NCBI GenBank assembly: GCA_028023455.1 | Contig: JAQFVV010000056.1 | Span: 2,482,001 to 2,546,000, forward strand | Direction: 5' to 3' | Source: Epiperipatus broadwayi | Lineage: Eukaryota; Onychophora; Udeonychophora; Euonychophora; Peripatidae | Length of the DNA: 64,000 nucleotides | In this document: in pieces, positions 36,100-48,519 of the stretch | Layout of the letters: the number at the start of each line of letters is the position of its first letter | Numbering within the stretch: the first letter of the stretch is position 1 | Made by a program: the position numbers and the translations under genes | The notes under the pieces: model-generated | What the model was told of the DNA's origin: nothing | The model's input: only the letters and a program-made list of their open reading frames with translations | Databases searched by the model: none

Positions 36100-38200
36100 C
36101 TTAATTTATTTTTTATGTTAAACAAACGGAATTGTTAATATATACTACAACAACAATATATTTTTTAAAAATGCGTTGTATTACTAAAATTTAAAGAATA
36201 AAAATGCTGTGTTAAAAAATATTTCATAATATATATATATGAATAAAGCACTGGATCTATTTCTTATATAAATATATGTACGTATGTATGCTAGTACGTA
36301 AGTTTTGCTCGTAGGCAGAACAATTAACTAAGAAATATAATATTTCTACCAAAGATAAGTAAGTAGTCAGGCGTTAATTACTATTGTGTTGTGTAACACA
36401 AGCATTGTAATCCTTTAAAGGTGATCAGATAAGCAGAAATAAATTATTACTGTACAAAAATTTAACTAACAACAATCTGATGTTTATTAAGCCAGCAAGG
36501 CAACAATATAATCTAAAGTAACACATATATGCGCGACCACTGAGACTTACAAAATAATAATAAGGCAAATGTGACCTACAAAAGATCCTTGATTCACTTT
36601 TGTACCTTCCGTGGCGGAAATTCACTGAATCCGTTGTCATCTTGTTTAGATAAAAGGTCTTGCAGATATTTACGTTTTGCCAAATGCCAGTGTATGCGCG
36701 TATATATATATATCCTATTTTTCTCTTAAGTTGTGTCTTTATTTCGTTTCTGTTCATTCCCTGAGAGCAATACTATAACCTTTTAATTTTGTATACCAAG
36801 AAAAATTCTGGAGTCCGATTACAAATTTAATTCCAATGGTAATTCTATTTCTAAAATAGGAGTAATTCTTTAATTCTAATTACTGGATAATCTCTAGTCT
36901 AATGAATGACTAATAAAAATTATTAATCTGCTTACTAAATCTCTAAAATCATATCCAAGCGCAACTTATCTTTTCTTAACTAAGAGAAATATATAACTTG
37001 TATATAACATTATTGAATTTGATTACAACATTGTTTAATTCAGAACGTAGCACATTACTAATCTCTCCTCGACACAATTTATTTTAGTATTTGGTCTACA
37101 TCATAAACTTGAATGACTTTTACGACATTAAGATATTACATTATATATCAACAATGGGCAAAAAATTGGCTCCCAAGCTATTCTGTATAGTCGTGAGATA
37201 AAACTTTTTTTTTTGCCATTTCTTCTAAACTTTTATGTTAATAATCTACAATAGGACTGTATACAGGAAATATTGACTTTACCAGCTGTATACGCACCAA
37301 AATAAAAGTCAACTCAGAAATAAAATTTAACAAATATGAGATTATTAATTCAACTCAAGGAAAGGTATAAATCTTCATATTTACAAACAGCTTACTCACA
37401 TAGTTGTTCTCACTTCAAACCCAGTTATAGATATAGCTACAAAACTTCTAATGTTAGATAGAGTACATTATATATTTGATTAAATACAATATGCCTTCAC
37501 TTAAGTGATTTCTTGGCCTGCTGCTCTTTTTTTCTCTTTCTCTTATTTTTTTTTTTTGGTCTTAACTGATTTCAACAGTTTTTGTACTTTGCACAGTCCA
37601 TCAAATTAACAATATCTTTATAATTACTATTTAGTATTCATCTGTATGCTTTGCAATATATTAATTTTTATATTTTTAACAATGGGAAATTTATTCAACT
37701 TTCTGTCTTGACTATTTGTTACAAGGAAATGTAATAAAGTTTATTTACACCACTTTATACACATGCACATATATATTGTTTTAGTCAAACAGTTCCATCT
37801 TGGTGATAGCACAGGTCCTTCTTCATCTGTCTGTTCCAAATTGAGTAAATCCACCATAAGTACTTCTGGTAAAACGTTAGACTGGTGACACACTTTTGAG
37901 AAATCAGTTTTTTCTGCATGTAAGATATCTCTTTTTCTTGCACTTTCAGTGATGCACCATCATAATTTTCTTCTTTTCTTAGATCAATTATATTTGCTAG
38001 TGAAAAATCTATTCTTGTATTTTCAGATATCTTCAATTTTATCTGCCAGCTGTATCAATCTCATTTGTTTAAACTAGCTGTTTCCAGCCATTTTGGGATA
38101 AAGTGCTGGTGAATTTGAGGCAAGAGGATAGTATACCAGTAGTTAAAAAAATTTCAAATTTGTATATGATGGAATGGAAAATAGAATTTAATACAGATTA
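36100..38200. other. AT-rich stretch without identifiable gene
   Basis: The minus frame 36425-36757 (110 codons) has no recognisable domain and a mixed hydrophobic tail; I treat it as chance. The minus frame 37785-38036 is acidic/basic mixed without a motif. No repeat family was recognised. Confidence 0.4.
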
Positions 38201-38252
38201 TGTATTTGGTTTTATTTATTTATTTATTTAGTGTATTATAGCATTTTACAGC

Positions 38253-38253
<1 letters not shown>

Positions 38254-38317
<64 letters not shown>

Positions 38318-38325
38318 CAAAATAT
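38254..38325. repeat. (AT)n palindrome with TTTTGTTA arms
   Basis: Two (AT)n runs are separated by TATTTTGTTATATA. The second run ends in TATATAACAAAATAT, giving a cruciform-capable palindrome centred near 38300. Confidence 0.9.
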
Positions 38326-38458
38326 TGCAACACATTTAGTGAGAGGTATATTTTAAATACTAAATTATATGATGCAAATATATAAAAAAATTAAAGAAAA
38401 AATTTGAACATATATATCACAAAATAAAAATTATATGATATAAAAATATAAAAAATTA

Positions 38459-39529
38459 AAAAATATGGTACTAGTTACATAGTCAGGCTTGGCCACTTGA
38501 TGGCATTCTGGCTAGCCAAGAACACCTAAAAATGCTGTTTATGCAGCCTAGACTTATGGCTAAAAACAGTTCTGTTTATCTTAGCCATTGCAGGCCGCTT
38601 GATGGCATTGCACAGAAATATTATGGCCTGTTTTATGCTTCGCAACAATTTATGCAAATTCACACAATTCACAGTTGGCTACCATATTATCTGACAGTGT
38701 CTGGATTTCAAGTGGCCACAACTTTTGAAATCTCTACAGCAGAGTAATTTCATCTCTACTTAAATCATGCAATGTGATTCACTAAGAATTGTCACACCAT
38801 CTCCACCTTTTGCTACACACTTGGAATGTGCAAAACATTGGCAAAGGGTAGGGATGAACATGATTTGGCCAAGCTCATGCGAAAAGTCACAATTTTGCGA
38901 GAAAATATATGAGACAAATAAAATGGTGCATTGTGGTAAGGTATTCGATTTGCACATTTCCAAAACAAAAGGTTGTGATTCTATGACATAAATCAGTACA
39001 AAAAAAAAAAGAAAATGAAAGTTGAAAAAGTCAAAAGTTTTGACCTTATTTTTATTTGGGGGGAAGGGAGTAGAGGGGGTGGGTGGGTTGATAAATACTT
39101 TGTCATCACTGAGACAAAAGTTCTTTTTGGTTTGTTTTTATTTTTTTTAAAAAGTAATAGAAATTGATTTTTTAAAAAAAGTTTACTATGTCAGTGGTAA
39201 AGATGTGTTTGTGTATAATTGTTATTATTGTAATTTGTTAGTAGGAAGGCAAAAAAAAAACCCCTAAAAATAAAAAAATTAAAGACGTAGTAGAAAAAAA
39301 TAAAAGGATAAAATAATTTAATTAATAGTAAAAGTTGTTTTTAAAAATCGCTAAATAGAAATCGCATAATACAAATAAAGCCCGCCAAAAAATCACCATA
39401 TAGGCAAAAAAAAAAAAAGGCGCCGTATTTTAAAAATCATGGCCAGATAATGTTGCATTGTATTGTTTTTGACTGGCAACAATGCCATTAAGTGACCAAG
39501 CCTGGCTAAGTAATTAGTACCAAAAATAT
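38459..39529. mobile_element. 1055 bp TIR DNA transposon, 8 bp target duplication
   Basis: AAAAATAT at 38459-38466 and 39522-39529 flanks the element. Its terminal inverted repeats of about 41 bp begin GGTACTAGTTAC and GGTACTAATTAC, sharing AGGCTTGG, CACTTRATGGCATT further in, with about five mismatches. Inside are an AT-rich body, a B-box-like region ending in an A12 run (38930-39010) and a G-rich tract. No transposase is visible. The GGTACT terminus and 8 bp duplication resemble the insert at 10158-11423, suggesting one superfamily. Confidence 0.88.
39058..39088 (+). other. G-rich tract, potential G-quadruplex
   Basis: Five G runs of at least three (GGGGGG, GGG, GGGGG, GGG, GGG) lie within about 31 bp, separated by short loops (AA, AGTAGA, T, T). 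It sits inside the 1055 bp transposon and is strikingly unlike the surrounding AT-rich DNA. Confidence 0.8.
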
Positions 39530-39769
39530 TTTTGAACATAAATATCATAAAAATTTAATTGGTTAATACTTTTTGGGTAGAACAAATTATTTTAATTACT
39601 GTGAGATTTGCACTTGTTTATTTTTAACAAGATTAGAAATATCTGGCTCTATTTTGCTCAGCTTAAAGCAAAGATCTGATTCAATACTGAGCAAATTTTT
39701 AGATTTGTTTTTATTGCAATCATAGCAGAAAATTCACTCAAACAAGTATGTTATACTGAATGGCATTAA

Positions 39770-41450
39770 AAATTTTAATGCTTATTGAGAAAATTCTGGA
39801 TAATCTCTGCCCAGATAGACAGCCAAAATGAAAACAGGCTGATACACTGAAATTTCAATTTCAATCCACCATCACTAATAAGATTTATAAAAAACTCTTT
39901 CACAATTATATTATCTGGAACCTCCTCTGTAAATGCAAAGGGGTTGCAAATCCAATTTTGAGCAGTAAAATTTTCAGTAAAATATTTTTGAAAACAATCG
40001 TACAAAGATTTTAAATGATCCTGCGTATCATTAATAACACAGACTGTTATTGATAAATTGTTTTCTTATGAAAAATTATATAGGGTGGAAAACATACTGA
40101 AATGTCTTTTCTTGATTTGTTGCTTAAGAAATGGTAATTTATCTTTAAATGTTGTTAATTTATAACTAAGGTCAAATAGAGAATTGTTAGCTCCCTGCAA
40201 ACTCATATTTAAATCATTTAGCTATGAGAAAATATCCGATAAGTATGCTAGTCTAAATACCCATTCCTCATCAATAAGACGATCTTTTATTGAATCTCCC
40301 TGAAGCCATAAGAAAAATATTTATCTTAAAGCATAACTCAAAAAGTCAGTTACGAACTTTTCTTCATGAGAGCCACTTAACTTTGGTATGAAGTAATAGC
40401 TTTTTATATTCAATCCCCATCTCATTATATGAGATTGAAAATAAGTGGGAATTAAGTGCTTTTGATTTTATCAAGTTAACTATTTTTACAGCTTCATTAA
40501 GAACAGATCTTAAATTTGTAGAGATATATTTTGTAGCTAAAACTTCCTGATGGATGAATTATACAGTGCATAGATTTATACTCTGTTGCTACTTTTTTAA
40601 TTTTTATCACTTCACCTGATAACTTTCCAATCATTGTATGAGTGCCATTTATACACACTCCAACACATTTGTACCAACTTATATTATTATTATAAAATAA
40701 TCATTGATTATTTTAAATATTTCGTTTGATGTTGTTCATACAGATAACGGCTTACAAAATAATATTTCTTTTTGAATTTCACTGTAGAAATAAAATCTTA
40801 CATATACAAGTAACTGCACTAATTTACAGACATTGGTGCTTTCATCTACGTGCAAAGAATAAAATTGGAATTATCTTAATCTCTTGATTAAAATATTTTC
40901 AGTATTTGATGCCATATCATCTATTCACCTTTTTATTGTTGTTTTATACTGACACTTTATCAATTTCCTTGGCTACTTTTTCTCCAAGTACAGATTTCAC
41001 AACATCTTTAGTTATTGATATTAACAACGTTTCTTCAATTGTGTGTGCTTTCCTGCACCTGACTATATGCAAACTTTCCAGTACACAATTGGTGTTAACA
41101 CTGGTGAAAGAAGACACAATTGCTTTTTGGTCATAAAATTCACATAGTTTTCTTTTAAAAAAATCAATTGGTTTATCTTTTAAACTTTGATGTTGGGATA
41201 ATAAATGTCTTTTCATAAGAAAAGGCTTCAAATATCCATTTGATAAACATTCAAAATATGTAACACATTGTGAAATAGGATCAGTTTCCATATCAGTTTA
41301 ATGGAGAATCCATATTTTACATAGTCAGGATCATACAGTCTAATCCAACTATCTTTATGTTTTAATGTTGATGGTTCATCTTTGTTCGTATCTGGTGATT
41401 TTTCTTTTGATTTGGAATAACTACACTTAGTCTGTTCTAAAAACTCTTCA
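39770..41450 (-). pseudogene. hAT transposase pseudogene, ZBED5-like
   Basis: On minus the pieces follow the ZBED5/SCAND3/FAM200-type hAT transposase. Near the N-terminus is IRLYDPDYVKYGFS (about 41310-41350). A BED-finger remnant in frame 41291-40944 reads QCVTYFECLSNGYLKPFLM and KRHLLSQH, followed by SLKDKPIDFFKRKL. The central hAT region reads HCIIHQEVLATKYIS, VLNEAVKIVNLIKSKALNS and LLLHTKVKWLS (about 40400-40590). The BED finger keeps both histidines, but the second cysteine of the usual CxxC is displaced. Many stops and frameshifts. No TIRs were found around it. Confidence 0.8.
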
Positions 41451-41499
41451 TATTAAGGCCATTGATTTTTTTTATTTTAAATGACAATTAAAATAATGA

Positions 41500-42850
41500 T
41501 AAAAACAAATAAATATAATTTGAAACTTATACCATGTTAAAATTTATTAGGGTGCATTTCATGGAATTAATAAAAGTCATTATATAATTCACAAAACAAA
41601 AAATCAACTTATAATTATTTTCAATACATTCCCACTGGATATACACCACAAATAATCATACTTTAACAATAAAGAGAACATTTTTTTTGAAAGTTATAAA
41701 TAAAATTTTGAGTAAAATATATTTAATCTTTCTAGTCAAAATAATATTTTAGGAAAACTTTATTGATATTAATTTATTATGAAAGTTGAAGATATGTAAA
41801 AATTGAAATCTTTTCGAACATATATATGTATGAATAAATTATAGGTTGCTAAAACTTACTTGCATTTTATTAATACTTGCTACATAATAATTTTTTGTCT
41901 CTTCTTGACATTTTACTAATAGTATGGATGTGATATACCCATTATAGAAGTAGTTCTAGTAGTGTGAATGTTCCCATGTTTAAGATATAAGTAATTTTTG
42001 TTCTCGGAGATGTGTATATGTTTTTAATATTTGTTCTATTTTTTTATTTTGTGTAGTAGATCAGTTTCATTCTCTGTTATTCACTTTCATTAATATGTTT
42101 GAAATTGAATTAAAATAATACATTGCTTTAGCAGCACTTGGATTAGTACTTTCTTTCCATGCTTTCTCGATATTTAGAATATTGTACTTTTGAACTACTT
42201 AGAAGAGCTTTTTATATGCGAATTTATTATTTAATGTGCTCTACTAGTAAAGACAAACAATTATTTGAAATCAAACACATCATTTAATAGAAGTGTTTTG
42301 CTTATATTATTAATCATGATATCCAACATACATTTGCAATATAATCTCATTTAGGTATTATATATTTGTATTCTTTTTTAATTCTTACTATTACCATTAT
42401 GTATCAAAACACAAACATGTATATTCTGCAGACATATGTTTACACATAAACATGCACACACCGTATCTTCTGCATTGAAATAGATTTGAAATTCATAGAA
42501 TATTTACTAAATGATAGATTTGAAAGTTACAAAGTTAATATACTTGAATCTATTTTCAAATAATAAATATTGTGAGTATAACTCTTATTGCACTTTATCA
42601 TTAACAATTTCATTAATGGGGTTTAAACTTGGTTCCAATTTATTAATTTCACTTCAGGCCTCAAAATATTTTATCCGATTACAATATTTTTGAGAATCTA
42701 GATAAATGTTATTTATTTTTTGAAATAATTGTATCCGTTGATAGTCAATGTATAATTGTAAATTTATTTACATAATTTGATGTTTAAAACTAACTGCATT
42801 TCTATGTACTTAGTTTATTTAATATCATTGTGTTATTTATCTCAATTACT
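41500..42850. other. AT-rich stretch without identifiable gene
   Basis: Nothing recognisable; only short AT-driven frames. Confidence 0.5.
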
Positions 42851-43009
42851 TAGCCATTATAATGGGGTTGAATTACATAATAGCATGATGATTGGATGAG
42901 TTTGAATTAATTCTGGAAGCTTTTTATTTTAATTCTTTGATGAATGCTACCCTCTTATTATATTACATTATTAGATAGTTAAATTAGTAGATTGATGAGT
43001 GCAAACTAG

Positions 43010-43420
43010 AATAATGAATGGATGCAAAGTGCATAAAATTCCTATCTAGTGCCTACTCATTCAGTATAACCAGACTTGTTTCTAGCTTGTTGATTTGTGA
43101 GAAGCCTTAAATTTGAGAACACTGCACCTAAACCCAGTAGCCATTTTTTAACTTTTTAGTTAACTTATAGCTATTAAAACAGGCAAAACTCTCTATAGGA
43201 TTGGTGATCATGTGATGTTTATTGGCTTAAAACTATAAAGCTTTGAGTCTAAAATGAAAACACAATAATGTTCTTAATTCAAGCTCATTTGTTTAAATAG
43301 AGATTTAGATCAGAATTAATTTCAGCATCTATACATTTTGGTATCACTGATTCTTGAATAACCTCTATGTTACCAGCTTGTGTAAACATAAAGAATGGTG
43401 ATCGCATGATAGATTGATGG
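43010..43420. repeat. repeat family with AGGCAAAACTCTC ends, rearranged copy
   Basis: This shares with 58.49-58.94 kb the blocks GTGCATAAAAT, AGTGCCT/ACTCATTCA, GACTTGTTTCTAG, AGCACTGCAC-like, AGCCATTTTTTAAC-like and AAAGCTTTGAGTCTAAAAT. It is interrupted by CAGGCAAAACTCTC and TGATCATGTGATG at 43170-43225. It ends with CAGCTTGTGTAAACATAAAG, AATGGTGATCGCATGAT, which is the outer arm of the family. The order differs from the 58 kb copy, so it is rearranged or compound. Confidence 0.6.
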
Positions 43421-44159
43421 TAAGTTCATGTTTTATTATATGTTATTGAACTATTCTTTGAGTAAATAATTATTTTAAATGTTGCAAGGTTTCATTTTAT
43501 TAACTGTCATAAGTTCATTGATTACCTCTGTAAACCAAATTTACAAGAAAGATTAATGGCTGAGAGGCACTAAAGGACTCTTTGAATCTCAGCCATAAGT
43601 GTAATCATTCTTTCTTTAAATTTTGATGAATTTAAAATTCTTTCACACATTCCTACTCGTCACAAAAACACACTGAATTACCATCGTTTTATATATGTAT
43701 AATAAATAGTAACTGCAATAAAAAATATTTAAATAAAAAAAAATGTCATGTGAAATTTATTTACCAAGTCTATTTAAAATAATAATTGCTCTTTTTTTTT
43801 GCTCTTTAACTGAAATATTTAATAACTTTTATAGTAAGAAAATAGACCACTTCTTACTGCATTTTAGATCTTTTTATTTACAGTTATGAGCAACTTAAAT
43901 CAGCCTATATATTTGAATGTAAAATGATTTTTAAATAACTGATATCAAGTCTATAGATTTGAGATATTTCACTTATTTTTAAAACTCGGCAATAAATACA
44001 TGCATGTTATAAATAATATTTTAATATTGAATGAATGTAATGTCATGAGAAATTTACCAAGTTCATTTTAAATAAAAATGAACTGCTCTCATATGGTTAA
44101 GTTTAAGTATATCTAAAAAAACATGCTTGAAAAAAATGCAGTGAATGTTTCTAATATAT

Positions 44160-44830
44160 TGCTATTGTGAGAGACTGTTTTGAATTCTGGCCTAATGGAT
44201 GGTTGTGATAGGAATGAGCAAAGGTGAAAAATATATTGATAAAAACAAAAACTTGCAACTATATACTATAGAGCAATTATTGTACCCACCTCCTTCACAA
44301 GGTGTTAAATGCAGATAGAAACCAGTCCCTACCTAGCATGAGAATGGTGTGATGAAAGTTACCAAAACTTTTAACATGGGCAAAGAATCTTAAATGATGA
44401 TACCTCTATAATATCATTCACTAAGTAGACTTAAAGTGTATATTTGAGCTAAGGATATTGCCTATTTTAATAAACGATTAGTACATGTTATTAATGTATT
44501 TCCATAAAGTGGTTTGACCTAAGTTGTGAGTGCAGAAAATTTGAAATTTGTCACTTAAACTATAATAATTTGCAACATTCTAAACATATGGTGAAGATAT
44601 TTGTAAGAGATTGGGATCCAGGTGAACTAATGAATGCTGGTTCACCATGATAAGTACATCTTGAGGATCTTTTTTCTTTTCACGTTTATGATTATGTGTT
44701 CCAGTAATTTGCGATGGAATAGAAGTTTGAATTCTGGACTGACAGATGGTTGTGATAGGAAAGAGTTAAAAGTGGAACATACACTGATACAAACAAAAAA
44801 CTTCACATATATAGATTTTAGCAAATTCTA
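44160..44830 (+). repeat. direct duplication of an about 85 bp block
   Basis: TTTGAATTCTGGCCTAATGG, ATGGTTGTGATAGGAA, GAAAAATATATTGATA, AAACAAAAACTT at 44180-44260 recurs as TTTGAATTCTGGACTGACAG, ATGGTTGTGATAGGAA, AACATACACTGATA, AAACAAAAAACTT at 44727-44803. Function unknown. Confidence 0.6.
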
Positions 44831-44879
44831 TTGCATAATAATCTTTAAGATTGATAACTACTATTCCTTATAAAGTAAT

Positions 44880-45990
44880 AGATAAGTTCTTAAGTTACAG
44901 ATTTGAATAACTACCAAACATATCTTAATAGTAATCTAGAGTTTATATGTTTGTCTTTAAAAGGTTTGTTTATTTCAGTGTATGCATTCATATTTTGAAA
45001 ATAAATAGCTCATTTCAAATAATCTACAAATAAAGCTCAGTCTATTGTTTCAGTATGGTTGTTAAGCATTCAAACTTTCAGCACATTTTATAAGACTGTT
45101 TAATCAAACATATATAATTATTGTGAGAGGGTTTATATGTTATTTTATGTAGAATAATATTTATGATTTTAAATCTTTTATAGTCAATAGAGGGCACTAA
45201 ACTCCACATTGTTTATTCATATATGTGCATGTGTTTATAGAAAATAAATAATTATTTGTTTGTTTTTATTTAATCCTTAAACTAAAACGAGTATTTTCTT
45301 TCTTGCTGTCTAATTAGAAACATCCTTTTATATGGGTATTTGACTGCAAGTCCTTGAGGAAAAAAAAAGATTTAATATAAGTAAAAATATTAAGACAATG
45401 CAGTTGATTTTTTGAAATAATAGAGAAGCTAATAGTTTGAAACAGTTTTTAAAGAATGTCTAATTATTTCTTTTGTTTTTTTTATATTTTATACAGGTTT
45501 CTGAGAATGGAAAGGTTATTAATGTATTCTCTATATATTTAAACAATTGTAAAGTATTTACTTGTTTTGTTGGTTTCTGTTTTTAAATAAATATGTAATT
45601 TGTTTAATAATAGTTCTAATTATATAATAAGTTATATACTGTATATATACAAAGGTAACTATTTGAATCTTTTTATCGTAAAATCTTTGTTGGAGGTGTA
45701 ATGCTTGCTTCGTGAATTATTTTAAGTATTTCTCACCTTTATAAATAATAATTATAATAATTAGGTCTGATTTAAAAAAAACTTGTTTGAGAGACAAATT
45801 AACCCACTTTTGAAAGGCAAACAGTGATTTTCTAATATTGACATTTAACACTATAAAATATACTTATACAACAGTTTTTTTAAAAAAATATTTTATTTAA
45901 ACATGAAGTGTTCTTTGTACACTGAAAGGTTTACATTGTATTTAAAACATATAGACTAAAAAAAAAAGGAACACATTCTTCACAGTCCTG
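44880..45990. other. AT-rich stretch without identifiable gene
   Basis: No coding, RNA or repeat feature was recognised. Confidence 0.5.
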
Positions 45991-46004
45991 ATATTCATGG
46001 TGGG

Positions 46005-46560
46005 TTATTCATTTGGAAACTCAATCTTTTCCCAAGTGTCTCTGTGTAACAGCTGAGATGCAAGGGCTGAGTCTCTGACTTTAGCCTGTGTGAGTAGCTT
46101 GATGTAAATCTGAAGTGGAGTATTTTTAAAATGTCCAAACATTAATTTGCATCTGGTTAGCCATAAGGTGAAGGTCAAGAAGATGGACAGTCTGATGGAT
46201 GCATAGGTTCCCTGTTTGATTATGTTTTGAATTGATAGGACATTTCTGATGTCTAGTGAAACTTTATTAATGATGAAGTTCCTGATAGAAGAGAAGGTGG
46301 AGCACATGTATAATGGGTGGGCTATGGTTTCATCAGCTGAGTGGCAGAGCTGGCACTGGGGTCCAATCTTTGATAAACCCCTCCTGTCCACAAGAAAGCA
46401 ATTGGTGGAAAGAGAAGCCAGATTGAGCTTAAGAAGAAAGTCAATGTGTTTGGATTCAACATATCAGTGATTCAGCTTTTGGATCAAGGCTTTGTTGGAA
46501 AGCCCCAATACATTTTGAGTCAGGGCTCGATCTTGGTATTTCTTCATGTTCACCATCCAC
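46005..46560 (-). pseudogene. LINE C-terminal zinc-finger (zf-RVT-like) remnant
   Basis: The minus frame holds LKLNLASLSTNCFLVDRRGL, SKIGPQCQLCHSADETIAHP and LYMCSTF, the C-x2-C-x8-H-x4-C knuckle typical of the C-terminal region of several LINE reverse transcriptases, then about 85 further codons ending KIEFPNE. A stop lies upstream at about 46465. The RT core is absent. It differs from the RTE copies here and represents a second LINE lineage. Confidence 0.65.
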
Positions 46561-46599
46561 AGTTTCAATTAAAAAAAATCATATATTTGAATTGACAAA

Positions 46600-48500
46600 T
46601 TTTACCATTTTACCCATCTATGTGAATGCCATCAGAAACAATTTGTCAGTCAGTCATTGTGTCACTTTATGTAATCAGCAAATCATGTAATTGCTATCTT
46701 CTTTTTTGATTTATTGTTGCAGTCTTTTTTTATAATAGCATTACTCTATTTTCTGTTAATTATTTTTGTTAATATCCAAGTGTTAGATTTTATATATTAA
46801 ATCATATTGCAGATGTGTGTATATTTGTCAAATATGTAGATTACATAAGGTTTGCTATTATTCATTTTTTCCAGCTATCCCAGGAAGTCTCTATATTAAA
46901 GAATCCTTAATATGCTGACAGAAATAAAACCATATTTAGACTTCTAAACAATAATAATGGCAAACGAGATTAGAAGATAGGTGGAGCTATAACAAAAAGG
47001 GTGAATATTCATGGAGTTGAGAAGTTTAAGATGTACTTAGTGAATTTGAATTCTCCAAGAGTACAAAATTTGATTTATTTACTGATATGTACTGAACCTA
47101 CACACATAGAATATTTTTTTTATCATTATAGATTTAAAAATATAAATCATACTATGAATAAAAAATGCTAGGTCCAAACCTAAAAGATACCATTGATAAA
47201 TACTCTTCATGTTGGCAGTCATTCAGCATGTTGTATAAATATTACTCAGAACCCATTTTGATGATTAGCAGAAGAAACTAGAATAACTCACTCGGCATAT
47301 TATATAAATTTTATTCAGGAGCCATTGATAAATAGTAGAATAAATGTTATCGAATAATAATAGTAAATACTAGTTTAGAATTGCTGATGTTAGGAAATTT
47401 TGTTGAGAGCTTTATACAAAAAATTCTTAAAATCAAAACAGAAGAGTTTGATAAGAAAAACAATATAAAGCAAAAAAAACAACATGCCATTTGTGCCTAG
47501 TAAATATTTGCAAAGGGACATTTGTTTTCTTTATTTTTTTCTGAAGAAAGAGAAATTGAACCAGATAATCTCATCATAACAAGTTAGTGAAAGAAAAAAT
47601 AATTATATAAAAAAAATACTAATAAAAAACAGATATTAGCTAAACTATTCAATTAGTTTTCCTTAGTATAATAAACTCATTAAATCTTATTACAAATATA
47701 AAAAAAAAACAATGGTTTTGAAAAAAATAAAGCAAGACTATTATTTCAACAATGAGGGATAAAACTGTGTGCAGAGTACACATATGAATGTAAATACGTG
47801 CACACACACACACAAATCAGTATATTCATTTATTAAACTATATATTGTACCAAGATCGTAGTGGCACATATATAAAATAATTTTATCTAAAAAGGTATTA
47901 AAATAATAAATCAACAAATCAATAAATAAGTTATAAAAATCTAAAGAGTTTCTTTAGTAAACAAATTGCAGTTTGTTTTCAAAAGGTAAAAAAAAGTAAA
48001 AGTCAGAGTTTTGAAATAAAAGTTACAATTGATTAATTAATTAGAAGAGGAGAGGGGTTTTGGTTAGAAAATTTAAACTAAAAGTTTTATAAAAAGAAGT
48101 AAAGAGTTTATTATTATTAATTGAAATATAATTCAAAGTTTAAAAATATAAATCTCTTTTCATTCGAGTTAAGAAAAAAAGTAATCTTAGAAAACTAAAT
48201 AGTAAATTGATCTTGGGTTATATATATGTGTAAATGACAAATGCTTGTAAATAAAATTATATATGTGTGTGCAATTGCAAATGTAATAAATGTATGTGTA
48301 TTAAATATTAAAAAATAAATGAAAGTTATCATTAAAGAACACAACGATGGCTACTAATTAAAAATATAAAAACAACAAGTTCACTAATCACAAATGCAAA
48401 AACAACAGTATTAAAAGGCTTATCTCCAAAGGATTAGCTACTAATGAAAGGAATTTCGACAACAAATATTGCCAGAGGACATCAAAACAAAAACACGTCT
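46600..48500. other. AT-rich stretch without identifiable gene
   Basis: Only poly(A)-rich and AT-rich sequence with a short CACACACACA run near 47802. Nothing is recognisable. Confidence 0.5.
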
Positions 48501-48519
48501 CATATATAAATAGTAAATT

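Noticed and set aside
36425-36757. 110-codon minus-strand frame as a gene.
   Set aside because: No recognisable domain, no splice context, and a tail of hydrophobic AT-rich codons; not supportable.
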